Source: REEB95 sp035648735
GTDB lineage: Bacteria > Pseudomonadota > Alphaproteobacteria > ATCC43930 > CGMCC-115725
DNA length: 55,388 bases
Direction of reading: 5' to 3'
Assembly: GCA_035648735.1 (NCBI GenBank)
Contig: DASRKX010000110.1
Span: 1 to 55,388, forward strand
The notes below the pieces were generated by a model. That model ran no database searches and was not told where the DNA came from. It saw only the letters and a list, made by a program, of their open reading frames with translations. This document shows positions 14,893 to 23,759 of the stretch, in pieces. How positions within the stretch are numbered: the stretch's first letter is position 1; the number at the start of each line of letters is the position of its first letter. The position numbers were made by a program, and so were the translations under genes.

Positions 14893-16383
14893 CTAAGCCC
14901 CGAGATAGCGCTCCCGCAAGTGGGCCTCGAACACCCCGGAATCCAGCGCTTTTCCGGTGGCGCGATGGACCAGATCGCTGGTCCAGAGCAGCGAGCCGAA
15001 TTGGTGGACGTGGCCGCGCAGCCAGCCGAGCAGCGGCGCGAAATCGCCCCGACCGATGGCCTGCGGGATCGACGGCTCCTGCTCTTTCGCCGCGGCGTAA
15101 AGCTGGGCCGCGATCATCGCCCCCAGCGTGTAAGTCGGAAAATAGCCGAAAGCGCCGTCGAACCAATGGACGTCCTGCAGACACCCCAGCCGGTCGTCGG
15201 GCGGCACCACGCCGAGCAGTCGGCGCATGCCTTCCTGCCAGGCATCCGGAATGTCGGCGACCTCCATCTCGCCGGCGATCAGCGCGCGCTCGAGCCGGTA
15301 ACGCAGGATGACATGGGCCGGATAAGTCACCTCGTCGGCGTCGACGCGGATCAGGCTGCGCTCGACCTGCGTGCCCAGGCGATAGAGGTTCTCCGCCTCC
15401 CAGGCCGGGCCGCCGCCGCCGAAGCAGTCGCGCAGGATCGGCGCGGCGAATTCGAGGAATTCACGGGAGCGGCACACCTGCATTTCAATCAGCAACGACT
15501 GGCTTTCATGCACCGCCATGCCGCGCGCCTCGCCGACCGGCTGGTGCCGCCAATCGGCAGGCAGGCCGCGCTCGTAGAGCGCGTGGCCGGTTTCGTGCAG
15601 CACGCCCATCAGCGCCCGGGCGAAATCCTTCTCGTCATAGCGGGTGGTGATGCGCACGTCGTCGGATGTTCCGCCGCAGAACGGGTGGAGACTCTGGTCG
15701 AGGCGGCCGTGGCTGAATTCGAAGCCGAGCCGCTCCATCAGCATGCGGCCGGCGCGATTCTGCGCGGCCACCGGAAACGGGCCGGGCGGCATCGTCGGCT
15801 CCTTCCGGCGCGCCTGCGCCGCCAGCGCGCCGTCGATCAGACCCGGCAGGCTCTTCGCCAGGCGGTCGAACAGCCGGTCGATCTCGGCGATTCCGATGCC
15901 GGGCTCGTACTGGTCGAGCAGCGCCTCGTAGGGCGCGCGGCCGAGCCTCGCGCCTTTGGCCGCGGCGATTTCGCGCGCCAGCGTCAGGACACGCTCCAGT
16001 CGCGGCCGGACCGAAACGAAATCATTGGCCGGGCGCGCCTTGCGCCACGCCATCTCGCATTCCGAGCAGGCCTTGGAGAAGGCGGCGACGAACTCGCCCG
16101 GCACCGCCGCCGCGTGCAGCCACTGCCGGCGCATCTCGCGCAGATTGGCCAGCTGCCACTCGCCGAGATCGCGCTCGGCCCGCGCGCCGTGCAGCAGCGT
16201 CGCCGTCTCGGGCGCGGTCAACAGCTCGTGCGACATCACCTTGAGCTCGGCAACCTGCTCGGCGCGCGACCCGGCGGCGCCATCCGGCATCATGGTGTTG
16301 CTGTCCCAATGCAGCATCGCCACCGTCTCGTTCACCAGGGCGATCCGCTTGAACCGGCTTTCGAGCGCGCGATAGGCGTCCAT
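14893..16383 (-). CDS. Carboxypeptidase Taq family (M32) metallopeptidase
   Basis: 496 residues, the full length of M32 metallocarboxypeptidases, which remove C-terminal residues from peptides. The zinc motif HETGH is at 263-267 and the downstream Glu ligand is in VHESQS (about 293), both canonical. Cytoplasmic, with no signal peptide. The M32 block HPFCGGTSDDVRITTRY and the C-terminal FGYFPTYTLGAMIAAQLY are family signatures. ATG 16383 shares one base with the SURF1 stop (TGATG), so it is translated together with the oxidase-assembly genes, although its role in that context is unclear. Confidence 0.94.
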   Translation of the reverse strand: MDAYRALESRFKRIALVNETVAMLHWDSNTMMPDGAAGSRAEQVAELKVMSHELLTAPETATLLHGARAERDLGEWQLANLREMRRQWLHAAAVPGEFVAAFSKACSECEMAWRKARPANDFVSVRPRLERVLTLAREIAAAKGARLGRAPYEALLDQYEPGIGIAEIDRLFDRLAKSLPGLIDGALAAQARRKEPTMPPGPFPVAAQNRAGRMLMERLGFEFSHGRLDQSLHPFCGGTSDDVRITTRYDEKDFARALMGVLHETGHALYERGLPADWRHQPVGEARGMAVHESQSLLIEMQVCRSREFLEFAAPILRDCFGGGGPAWEAENLYRLGTQVERSLIRVDADEVTYPAHVILRYRLERALIAGEMEVADIPDAWQEGMRRLLGVVPPDDRLGCLQDVHWFDGAFGYFPTYTLGAMIAAQLYAAAKEQEPSIPQAIGRGDFAPLLGWLRGHVHQFGSLLWTSDLVHRATGKALDSGVFEAHLRERYLGA

Positions 16384-17096
16384 CAAGGCTCCTCCCGCAA
16401 GCGGCGGCGCACGACCAGGATATAGACACCGGCCAGCGCCGCCGAAAGGGCATACCAGGTGATGGCGTATTGCAGGTGATTGTTGGGCAGCTCGGTGACG
16501 GTCTGGCCGCCGATCGGATAGCCGCCCGGATTGGGCGTCGCATCGGCGTCGAGCATGTAGGGCAGCACGGTCGCGCGCGGCACCGCGGCGCGCCCCATCT
16601 GAGCGGGATCGACAGTATACCACTCGTTGCGCTCGGGCCGGTTGTCGGGGACGAACCAGGAATCCTTGCCGGCGGCGAGACGCAGCAGGCCGGTGACCTC
16701 GGTCTCGCCGGGGATTTCGCCGGCCGGGCGCGTCGTGGAATCCTTGCGCGCGGCGGGGACGAAGCCGCGATCGACCAGCAGCACCGTGCCGTTCGGCAAC
16801 AGGAACGGCGTGACGATGTCGAAGCCGGCCTCGCCGGCCTTGGCGATCGCCGCCACCGGCATCTCGCGGTCGTTGAGGAAGCGGCCGGAAACGCGCACCG
16901 GATGGAATTCGAGGGCGCGGGCTTCCTCGATATCGGCGGGCGGCGCCACCGGCGACGCGTACAGCCCCGCCTGGCGATGCGCGATCAGGGCATCCTTCCA
17001 GGCGAGCCGCTCGAACTGCCAGGTGCCGAGGCCGATGAGGAGAAGAAACCCGAGCCCCGACCCGACCGTCAGCCCGATCAGCGAGCGCTGTTTCAC
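16383..17096 (-). CDS. SURF1-family cytochrome oxidase assembly protein
   Basis: Helps insert heme a into subunit I of aa3-type oxidase. The 237-residue form has one N-terminal membrane helix (LIGLTVGSGLGFLLLIGLGTW, about residues 6-26), a central periplasmic domain with LLVDRGFVP, and one C-terminal helix (ITWYALSAALAGVYILVV), the usual SURF1 layout. LGTWQFERLAWK is the family start motif. I chose GTG 17096 because it lies 16 bases after the ctaE stop; the longer open frame upstream overlaps ctaE and lacks family sequence. The Shine-Dalgarno is weak, so the exact start could differ. Confidence 0.9.
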   Translation of the reverse strand: MKQRSLIGLTVGSGLGFLLLIGLGTWQFERLAWKDALIAHRQAGLYASPVAPPADIEEARALEFHPVRVSGRFLNDREMPVAAIAKAGEAGFDIVTPFLLPNGTVLLVDRGFVPAARKDSTTRPAGEIPGETEVTGLLRLAAGKDSWFVPDNRPERNEWYTVDPAQMGRAAVPRATVLPYMLDADATPNPGGYPIGGQTVTELPNNHLQYAITWYALSAALAGVYILVVRRRLREEP

Positions 17097-17112
17097 CGAC
17101 CGGCGGCGCGGC

Positions 17113-17925
17113 TCATTCGCCGGCGACCGAGCCGCCCGAGCCCCACCAGTAGATGCAGATGAAGAGGAACAGCCATACCACGTCGACGAAGTGCCAGTAC
17201 CACGCCGCCGCCTCGAAGCCGAAATGATGATCGGGCTTGAAATGGCCGGCAATGGCCCGCATCAGGCAGACAAACAGGAACGTCGTGCCGATGATGACAT
17301 GCGCGCCGTGGAAGCCGGTCGCCATGTAGAAAGTCGAGGGATAGATGCCGTCCTTGAAGCCGAAGGCGGCGTGGCTGTACTCGAACGCCTGCAGCGAGGT
17401 GAAGCAGAGGCCGAGCAGCACGGTGACCACCAGCCCGCGGACCAGATTCTTGCGGTCGCCCTCGATCAAGGCGTGATGCGCCCAGGTCACGGTGGTGCCC
17501 GAGAGCAGCAGGATCAGCGTGTTGAGGAAGGGAATTTCCCATGGGTTGAAGGGCCGGATGCCCTTGGGCGGCCAGACGCCGCCGACCGGATAGAGCGACG
17601 AGGTAAAAAACGCCCAGAAGAAGGCCGAGAAAAACATGACCTCGGACGCGATGAAAAGTGCCATGCCGAAACGCAACCCGATCTGCACCACCGGGTTGTG
17701 AAAGCCGCCGTATTCACCCTCCAGAATGACGTCGCGCCACCACACGAACATGACGCCGAGGATGACGAGAATGCCGGCGATCATGATCCAGGACGGACCG
17801 CCATGCATCCAATAGACCGCACCGGCGGTGAGAATGCCGGCGCCGCCGGCGCCGACCAGCGGCCACGGGCTCGGATCGACGAGGTGATAGGGATGCTTAT
17901 GGGCGGCGTGCGGTATGTCGGTCAT
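17113..17925 (-). CDS. ctaE: Cytochrome c oxidase subunit III
   Basis: Inner-membrane subunit III of the aa3 oxidase, 270 residues, with seven predicted membrane helices. Typical sequence includes HKHPYHLVDPSPWPLVGAGG at the start, the EVMFFSAFFWAFF helix and the GFHGAHVIIGT and YWHFVDVVWLFLF segments near the C-terminus. It stabilises the D-channel proton path of subunit I by family knowledge. It lies ten bases after ctaG in the oxidase operon. Confidence 0.97.
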   Translation of the reverse strand: MTDIPHAAHKHPYHLVDPSPWPLVGAGGAGILTAGAVYWMHGGPSWIMIAGILVILGVMFVWWRDVILEGEYGGFHNPVVQIGLRFGMALFIASEVMFFSAFFWAFFTSSLYPVGGVWPPKGIRPFNPWEIPFLNTLILLLSGTTVTWAHHALIEGDRKNLVRGLVVTVLLGLCFTSLQAFEYSHAAFGFKDGIYPSTFYMATGFHGAHVIIGTTFLFVCLMRAIAGHFKPDHHFGFEAAAWYWHFVDVVWLFLFICIYWWGSGGSVAGE

Positions 17926-17935
17926 GTTGGCTCTT

Positions 17936-18526
17936 TCAGCGGAAGCTGGTCGATGGCGGGAGGGCGGCGGCGGCGCCCGGCGCGGATTGGTCGGCGGCGC
18001 GGAACATGGTGTAGCTCAGCGTGATGGTGTCGACGTCGCGCTCGTTGGCGTCGTTGACGATGTCGGGATCGACGAAGAACGTCACGCTCAGATCCTTGGC
18101 CTCGCCCGGGCCGAGCGCCTGGCGGGTGAAGCAGAAGCATTGCAGCTTGTCGAAATAGAGCCCGGCCTTGTCGGGCGTCACGTTGAAGGTGGCGGTGCCG
18201 ACCGAGGCGGTGCGGCCGCGGTTGACGGCACGGTAGGCGACGATCTTGGTCTCGCCGGGATGCACCTGAACCGAGGCCTGTTCGGGCTCGAACTCCCAAT
18301 CGAGGCCGGGCGCGATGGTGGCATCGAAGCGCACGGTGATGGTGCGGCCCGCGACGACATCGTCGGGCGCCGTTGCGGCGCGCTGCGTCGTGCCGTTATA
18401 GCCGGTGGCGGCGCAGAACAGGCGATAGAGCGGCACCGAGGCGGCGACCAGGGCGCCCATTGCCGCCAGCACCAGCAGCAGCCCGCCGACGGTGAGGCGC
18501 TTGCCGCTTCGCGGCGTCACGACCAC
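17936..18526 (-). CDS. ctaG: Cytochrome c oxidase assembly protein CtaG (Cox11)
   Basis: Delivers copper to the CuB site of subunit I. 196 residues: one N-terminal membrane helix (about 13-33), an invariant Cys near its end (LFCAATGYNGT, Cys38), and a periplasmic beta domain with the copper motif CFCF (Cys130, Cys132) in KLQCFCFTRQ. The start is GTG 18526, which overlaps the end of the small upstream gene by ten bases. The position between ctaB and ctaE is the standard alphaproteobacterial order. Confidence 0.96.
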   Translation of the reverse strand: MVVTPRSGKRLTVGGLLLVLAAMGALVAASVPLYRLFCAATGYNGTTQRAATAPDDVVAGRTITVRFDATIAPGLDWEFEPEQASVQVHPGETKIVAYRAVNRGRTASVGTATFNVTPDKAGLYFDKLQCFCFTRQALGPGEAKDLSVTFFVDPDIVNDANERDVDTITLSYTMFRAADQSAPGAAAALPPSTSFR

Positions 18527-18633
18527 ACCCCCATGCGAACGATGGCGATCAGGTAGAACAGCGCCACTACGCCGAGCAGCACCAGCAGTAGGGCGCGGTT
18601 GCGGGAACGCATGCGGCGGCCGCGCTCGTCCAT
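18517..18633 (-). CDS. Small single-helix oxidase protein (CoxF-like), 38 residues
   Basis: A 38-residue protein encoded between ctaB and ctaG. The basic N-terminus (MDERGRRMRSRNR) precedes one hydrophobic helix (ALLLVLLGVVALFYLIAIV), giving a short inner-membrane anchor with the basic end inside. ATG 18633 has AAAGGG about ten bases upstream, located in the tail of ctaB. It overlaps ctaG by ten bases. Small CoxF-type proteins of this layout occupy the same place in many alphaproteobacterial oxidase operons; a role in oxidase assembly is inferred from position. Confidence 0.8.
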   Translation of the reverse strand: MDERGRRMRSRNRALLLVLLGVVALFYLIAIVRMGVWS

Positions 18634-18650
18634 GACGGCCTGCCCTTTCT

Positions 18651-19598
18651 TCACCCTTGCCACCCGCCGAGCAGCCCGGGCGCGCGATCCGCCGCGATCA
18701 GGGCGAAGAGCAGGAACAGATAGAGCAGCGAGAAGCCGAACATCCGTTTCGGCCAACGCAGATCCTCGCTCGCCCGGACGCGCAGCGCCAGGTAGGTGAA
18801 CCACGCCGAAAGCAGCAGCGCCGCCGCGCCATAGAGCCAGCCAGCGACGCCCAGCGCCACCGGCGCCAGCGCGACCGGCCACAGCAGCAGCGTATAGAGC
18901 AGCATCTGCTTCTTGGTTTCGGCCGGCCCTGCCACCACCGGCAGCATCGGCACGCCGGCCTTGGCGTAATCGCCGGCGCGATAGAGCGACAGCGCCCAGA
19001 AATGCGGCGGCGTCCAGAAGAAGATCAGCGCAAAGAGCACCAACGCCGGAACGCCGACGTCGCCGGTCACCGCCGCCCAGCCGATCATCGGCGGGAAGGC
19101 CCCGGCGGCGCCGCCGATGACGATGTTCTGCGGCGTCCGGCGCTTGAGGCCGATGGTGTAGATGAAGACATAGAAGCCGATGGTCATGGCGAGCAGCGTC
19201 GCCGCCACCCAATTGACCGCCAGCCCCATGACGATGACCGAAGACGCCGCCAGCACCACGCCGAAGCCCAGCGCGTCGCCCGGCGCCATGCGGCCGGCCG
19301 GCAGCGGGCGGCGACGCGTGCGCTCCATCAGGGCGTCGATGTCGCGCTCGTACCACATGTTGATGGCGCCCGAGGCGCCGGCGCCGAGCGCGATGCACAG
19401 GATGGCGACCGAAGCGAGCAGCGGATGGAGATGGCCGGGCGCCAGGTAAAGCCCGACCCAGCCGGTGAACACCACCAGCGACATGACGCGCGGCTTCAAC
19501 AGCGCCAGGTAATCGGCGACCGCCGGATCGAAATCGCGCGCCCCGACGGCGCGCGGCGCGTCCAACAAGGCGGCGGATGGGGTCACGGGCACGCTCAT
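18651..19598 (-). CDS. ctaB: Heme O synthase (protoheme IX farnesyltransferase)
   Basis: Adds a farnesyl group to heme b to make heme O, the precursor of heme A for subunit I. 315 residues with about nine membrane helices. The prenyltransferase Asp-rich motif is seen in NMWYERDIDALMERTRRRPLP, and the second conserved region in YTIGLKRRTPQNIVIGGAAGAFPP. ATG 19598 lies six bases after the ctaD stop, so it is translated within the oxidase operon. Confidence 0.96.
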   Translation of the reverse strand: MSVPVTPSAALLDAPRAVGARDFDPAVADYLALLKPRVMSLVVFTGWVGLYLAPGHLHPLLASVAILCIALGAGASGAINMWYERDIDALMERTRRRPLPAGRMAPGDALGFGVVLAASSVIVMGLAVNWVAATLLAMTIGFYVFIYTIGLKRRTPQNIVIGGAAGAFPPMIGWAAVTGDVGVPALVLFALIFFWTPPHFWALSLYRAGDYAKAGVPMLPVVAGPAETKKQMLLYTLLLWPVALAPVALGVAGWLYGAAALLLSAWFTYLALRVRASEDLRWPKRMFGFSLLYLFLLFALIAADRAPGLLGGWQG

Positions 19599-19604
19599 CG
19601 TCGC

Positions 19605-21233
19605 TCAGTGGCCCGGCGACGAGGTAATAACGGGCAACGCGTCATAGCTGTGGAAGGGCGGCGGCGACGAGACCGTCCATTCGAGCGTCGTGGCACTCGG
19701 TCCCCAGTAATTGGCGCCGACACGCTTTCCGGCAAACAAGGTGTGGAAGATGATGAAGACGAAGAACAGCGTCGAGCCGTAGGAGATGAACGCGCCAATC
19801 GACGCCACCATGTTCCAGCCGGCATAGGCGTCGGGATAGTCGCTGATGCGCCGCGGCATCCCGGCCAGCCCGAGGAAATGCATCGGGAAGAAGGTCAAAT
19901 TGACGCCGATGAAGGTCGTCCAGAAATGGATCTTGCCGAAGGTCTCATTGTACTGGCGGCCGCTCATCTTGCCGATCCAGTAGTAGAAGCCGCAGAACAG
20001 CCCGAACACCGCGCCCAGGCTGAGCACGTAGTGGAAATGCGCCACCACGTAATAGGTGTTGTGCAGCGCGCGGTCGACGCCGGCATTCGCCAGCACCACG
20101 CCGGTGACGCCGCCGACCGTGAACAGAAAGAGAAACCCCACAGCAAAGAGCATCGGCGTCTTGAAGTCGATCGAGCCTTCCCACATCGTCGCGATCCACG
20201 AGAATATCTTGATGCCGGTCGGCACCGCGATGACCATCGTCGCCGCGGTGAAATAGGCCTGGGTGTCGACGCTGATGCCGGTGGTGAACATGTGGTGCGC
20301 CCAGACGATGAAGCCGATCACGCCGATCGAGACCATCGCGTAGGCCATGCCGAGATAGCCGAAGATCGGCTTCTTGGAGAATGTCGAGATCACCTGGCTG
20401 ACGATGCCGAAGGCCGGCAAGATCATGATGTAGACCTCGGGATGGCCGAAGAACCAGAACAGGTGCAGGAACAGGATCGGATCGCCGCCGCCGGCCGGAT
20501 CGAAGAAGGTGGTGCCGAAATTGCGGTCGGTGAGCAGCATGGTGATGGCGCCGGCGAGCACCGGCAGCGCCAGCAGCAGCAGGAAGGCGGTCACCAGGAT
20601 CGACCAGACAAAGAGCGGCATCTTGTGCAGCGTCATCCCCGGCGCGCGCATGTTGAAGATCGTGGTGATGAAATTAATGGCGCCCATGATCGACGAGGCG
20701 CCCGCCAGGTGCAGCGAGAAGATCACCATGTCCACGGCGGGCCCGGGATGGCCGATCTTGGCCGAGAGCGGCGGATAGAGCGTCCAGCCCACGCCGGCGC
20801 CGGCCGGATCGCCGACCATGGTCGAGCCCAAGAGCAGCAGGAAGGACGGCACCAGCAGCCAGAAGCTGATGTTGTTCATGCGCGGGAAGGCCATGTCGGG
20901 CGAGCCGATCATCAGCGGCACGAACCAATTGCCGAAGCCGCCGATCAGCGCCGGCATCACCAGGAAGAACACCATCACCAAGCCGTGCGCGGTGATGATG
21001 ACGTTGTAGAGCTGGTGATCGTTGTGGAAGAGCGGATCGCCCGGCACCATCAGATTGGCGCGGATGATGACGGAGAACAGCCCGCCGATGAGCCCGGCGG
21101 TGATCGCAAAGATCAGATAGAGCGTGCCGATATCCTTGTGGTTGGTCGAGTAAAGCCAGCGGCTGACGAAGCCGGGCCGGTGATCGGCGTGGGCGTCGTG
21201 CCCGTGGTCGTCCGCGCTGGTTCCGTAAGCCAT
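19605..21233 (-). CDS. ctaD: Cytochrome c oxidase subunit I (aa3-type, A1)
   Basis: Catalytic subunit of the terminal oxidase, 542 residues with twelve membrane helices. Key residues are visible: GHPEVY, containing the CuB His, the cross-linked Tyr and the D-channel Glu that define A1-type oxidases; the His pair in VWAHHMFTTG; the K-channel Lys in VPTGIKIFSW; and the heme a3/heme a His in VVAHFHYVLSLG. ATG 21233 (MAYGTSADDHG) is used because STNHKDIGTLY follows at the expected distance; the longer frame overlaps ctaC. Lies 20 bases after ctaC. Confidence 0.97.
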   Translation of the reverse strand: MAYGTSADDHGHDAHADHRPGFVSRWLYSTNHKDIGTLYLIFAITAGLIGGLFSVIIRANLMVPGDPLFHNDHQLYNVIITAHGLVMVFFLVMPALIGGFGNWFVPLMIGSPDMAFPRMNNISFWLLVPSFLLLLGSTMVGDPAGAGVGWTLYPPLSAKIGHPGPAVDMVIFSLHLAGASSIMGAINFITTIFNMRAPGMTLHKMPLFVWSILVTAFLLLLALPVLAGAITMLLTDRNFGTTFFDPAGGGDPILFLHLFWFFGHPEVYIMILPAFGIVSQVISTFSKKPIFGYLGMAYAMVSIGVIGFIVWAHHMFTTGISVDTQAYFTAATMVIAVPTGIKIFSWIATMWEGSIDFKTPMLFAVGFLFLFTVGGVTGVVLANAGVDRALHNTYYVVAHFHYVLSLGAVFGLFCGFYYWIGKMSGRQYNETFGKIHFWTTFIGVNLTFFPMHFLGLAGMPRRISDYPDAYAGWNMVASIGAFISYGSTLFFVFIIFHTLFAGKRVGANYWGPSATTLEWTVSSPPPFHSYDALPVITSSPGH

Positions 21234-21253
21234 GGTCCTATCCTCGCGATGTG

Positions 21254-22105
21254 CTAACGCGCCGCCGCGGCGGCGAGCGTGACGGTGCCGGCGCCTTCGC
21301 GCGCGGCCGATTTTTTCTTGTCGTCGACCCATTTGTTGAAATCGTTCTGGGAAACGACGTTGATCTGGATCGGCATGAAGGGATGGTTGAGGCCGCAAAT
21401 CTGGTTGCACTGGCCATAAAAGGTGCCGAGCCGGTCGAACTGCATCCAGGATTCATTGATGCGGCCGACGACGGCGTATTCCTGCACGCCCGCCGCGGGC
21501 ACGTACCAGCTGTGAATCACGTCGGTGCCGGTGATCAGGAGGCGGACCACCGTGCCGAGCGGCACGACCACGGGATTGTCGACCGCCAGGAGCCGCGGCT
21601 GGCCGTTCTTCGCCGCCTGGTCGTCTGGCAGTATGTTGCTGTCGAAGCCGATATCGCCCTGATCGGGGTACTCGTAGCTCCAGTACCATTGATGCCCGGT
21701 GACCTTGAGGGTCATCTGCGGGTGCGGATTCTTGTCCATGAAGTAGAGCAGCTTGAAGGATGGGATGGCGATGATCACCAGGATCAGCACCGGCACCACC
21801 GTCCACAGCACTTCAAGGATCGTATTGTGCGTCGTCTTCGACGGCACCGGGTGGCGCTTCGCGTTGAAGCGGACGATGACGTAGAGCAGCAAGCCCATCA
21901 CGAAGAGCGTGATCACGGTGATGATGACGAGCAGCTCGTCGTTCAGCGCGTCGATATGCTCGCGCACCGGCGTGGCCGCCGCCTGCATGCCAAGCTGCCA
22001 GTCGCGCGCATCCTCGGCAAAGGCCGGCGCAATCCACGACAACAATGCGGTTGCCGGCGCAAGCCGCCACAACGCCCTCAGCCTTACCATCCGAAACCCA
22101 GTCAT
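21254..22105 (-). CDS. ctaC: Cytochrome c oxidase subunit II
   Basis: Accepts electrons from cytochrome c through its CuA centre. About 283 residues: a cleavable signal peptide (ending near SWIAPAFA), two membrane helices (about 57-79 and 98-118), then the periplasmic cupredoxin domain with the aromatic HQWYWSYEYPD and the CuA ligands in HSWYVPAAG and CNQICGLNHPFMPI. ATG 22105 is chosen because GAGGGG lies six bases upstream; ATG 22111 (two codons earlier) falls directly on that Shine-Dalgarno. First gene of the oxidase operon, divergent from tldD across a 220-base region. Confidence 0.95.
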   Translation of the reverse strand: MTGFRMVRLRALWRLAPATALLSWIAPAFAEDARDWQLGMQAAATPVREHIDALNDELLVIITVITLFVMGLLLYVIVRFNAKRHPVPSKTTHNTILEVLWTVVPVLILVIIAIPSFKLLYFMDKNPHPQMTLKVTGHQWYWSYEYPDQGDIGFDSNILPDDQAAKNGQPRLLAVDNPVVVPLGTVVRLLITGTDVIHSWYVPAAGVQEYAVVGRINESWMQFDRLGTFYGQCNQICGLNHPFMPIQINVVSQNDFNKWVDDKKKSAAREGAGTVTLAAAAAR

Positions 22106-22197
22106 GCGCATCCCCTCGTAACGCGCGCATAAACTACCCCGCGCGGCGCCCCCTAGATACCCCTCGCCGGGCGCTCACGCCAACCGCAACATTGCGA

Positions 22198-22214
22198 CTT
22201 TATGCCGCATAAAG
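22198..22214. promoter_or_regulatory. 17-bp perfect palindrome in the ctaC-tldD divergent region, candidate operator
   Basis: CTTTATGC and GCATAAAG are exact reverse complements around one central C. It lies 93 bases upstream of the ctaC start and 112 bases upstream of tldD. The rest of the 220-base region is GC-rich, and I see no convincing sigma-70 promoter on either strand. The AT content of the arms and the symmetry fit a dimeric regulator site; which regulator is unknown. Confidence 0.45.
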
Positions 22215-22325
22215 CCGCGGGTCGCACGCGGGTTCCCATTGGTCGGCATGCTACGGCGCTGGAGAATGAGCCCCTGGCACCCCATGTCTCTTTCTGGCAA
22301 GAAGCACCCGTCGAAGGGATTTTGC

Positions 22326-23759
22326 ATGGCCGATCTCGCCCGCGCCGAGGAATTGTTCTTCACCAAAAGCGGCATGGATTCCGCGCGGGTCGAACGGCTG
22401 GTGCGCGAAGCGCTCGCCGGCATGGACGACGGTGAGCTGTTCCTCGAATGGAGCCAGTCCGAGGGCATCGCCCTCGACGACGGCCGCATCAAGAGCGCCT
22501 CCTTCGACCAGGCTCAGGGTTTCGGCCTGCGCGCCCTCTCGGGCGAGAGCGCCGGCTACGCCCATGCCTCGGAGCTGTCCGAAGCGGCCATCCAGCGCGC
22601 CGGCCAGACCGTGCGCGCGGTGGCCCAGGGCCATAGCGGCATCCTCGCCGCGCCCCCGCCGGGCACCAACCGTTCTCTGTACGGCGATTTCAACCCGCTG
22701 GAACAGGTTCCTTTCGGCGCCAAGACCAAGCTTTTGATGGATATCGACGCCTATGCGCGATCCCGCGACCCCCGCGTCAGGCAGGTAATGGCCTCCCTCG
22801 CCGGCGAATGGCGGGCGATCGAGATCATTCGCGCCGACGGCAGCCGGACCGCCGATATCCGGCCCCTCGTCCGCCTGAACGTCAGCATCGTGGTCGAGGA
22901 GAACGGTCGCATGGAGACCGGCGGAGCGGGCGTCGGCGGCCGCGTCGAATACGCGCGCTATCTCGACCCGGCGCAATGGCATCGGCAGGTCGACGAAGCG
23001 CTGCGCCAAGCATTGGTCAACCTCGGCTCGGTCAACGCGCCGGCGGGAGAGATGGCCGTCGTGCTCGGGCCGGGCTGGCCGGGCGTCATGCTGCACGAGG
23101 CGGTCGGCCATGGCCTCGAAGGCGATTTCAACCGCAAGAAGACCTCGGCCTTCGCCGGGCTGATCGGGCAGCGCGTCGCCTCTCCCGGCGTCACCGTGGT
23201 CGATGACGGGACGCTCAAGGACCGCCGCGGCTCGCTCACCATCGACGACGAGGGCACGCCCTCCTCTTCCACGACGCTGATCGAGGACGGCATTCTCAAG
23301 GGCTACATGCAGGATCGCCTCAATGCGCGCCTGATGGGCATGCACCCGACCGGCAACGGTCGGCGGCAGAGCTATGCCCATGCGCCGATGCCGCGCATGA
23401 CCAACACCTGCATGCTGGGCGGCGACAAGGAACCGCAGGAAATCATCCAATCGGTGAAGCGCGGCCTCTACGCAGTCAATTTCGGCGGCGGCCAGGTCGA
23501 CATCACCTCGGGCAAATTCGTTTTCTCCGCCTCCGAGGCCTATCTGATCGAGGACGGCAAGGTCGGCCCCGCGGTCAAGGGCGCGACGCTGATCGGCAAC
23601 GGGCCGGACGCGCTGACCAAGATCACGATGATCGGCAACGACATGAAGCTCGACGACGGCATCGGCACCTGCGGCAAGGACGGCCAGGGCGTGCCGGTCG
23701 GCGTCGGCCAGCCGACGCTGCGCATGGATGGCTTGACGGTCGGCGGCACGGCCTCATGA
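22326..23759 (+). CDS. tldD: TldD metalloprotease subunit
   Basis: Catalytic subunit of the TldD/TldE protease, known for microcin B17 processing, CcdA turnover and peptide-modification pathways. 477 residues from ATG 22326 (MADLARAEELFFTKSG), which has AAGGGA seven bases upstream; the longer frame adds a non-family leader. The zinc motif HEAVGH (His257, Glu258, His262) lies in MLHEAVGHGLEGD. The third ligand should be the Cys in the NTCMLGGD segment. The partner gene pmbA/tldE is at 29490 on the same strand. Divergent from ctaC. The stop overlaps the next gene start by four bases (ATGA). Confidence 0.95.
   Translation: MADLARAEELFFTKSGMDSARVERLVREALAGMDDGELFLEWSQSEGIALDDGRIKSASFDQAQGFGLRALSGESAGYAHASELSEAAIQRAGQTVRAVAQGHSGILAAPPPGTNRSLYGDFNPLEQVPFGAKTKLLMDIDAYARSRDPRVRQVMASLAGEWRAIEIIRADGSRTADIRPLVRLNVSIVVEENGRMETGGAGVGGRVEYARYLDPAQWHRQVDEALRQALVNLGSVNAPAGEMAVVLGPGWPGVMLHEAVGHGLEGDFNRKKTSAFAGLIGQRVASPGVTVVDDGTLKDRRGSLTIDDEGTPSSSTTLIEDGILKGYMQDRLNARLMGMHPTGNGRRQSYAHAPMPRMTNTCMLGGDKEPQEIIQSVKRGLYAVNFGGGQVDITSGKFVFSASEAYLIEDGKVGPAVKGATLIGNGPDALTKITMIGNDMKLDDGIGTCGKDGQGVPVGVGQPTLRMDGLTVGGTAS

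Noticed and set aside
14858..15184. Upstream extension of the thrC frame
   Set aside because: Overlaps the M32 gene in another frame and lacks threonine synthase sequence before MRYIST.
18657..21257. Very long open frame on the plus strand opposite ctaB and ctaD
   Set aside because: It is rich in Arg, His, Asp and Gln, has no family motif, and runs antisense to two intact oxidase genes; typical GC-rich codon shadow.
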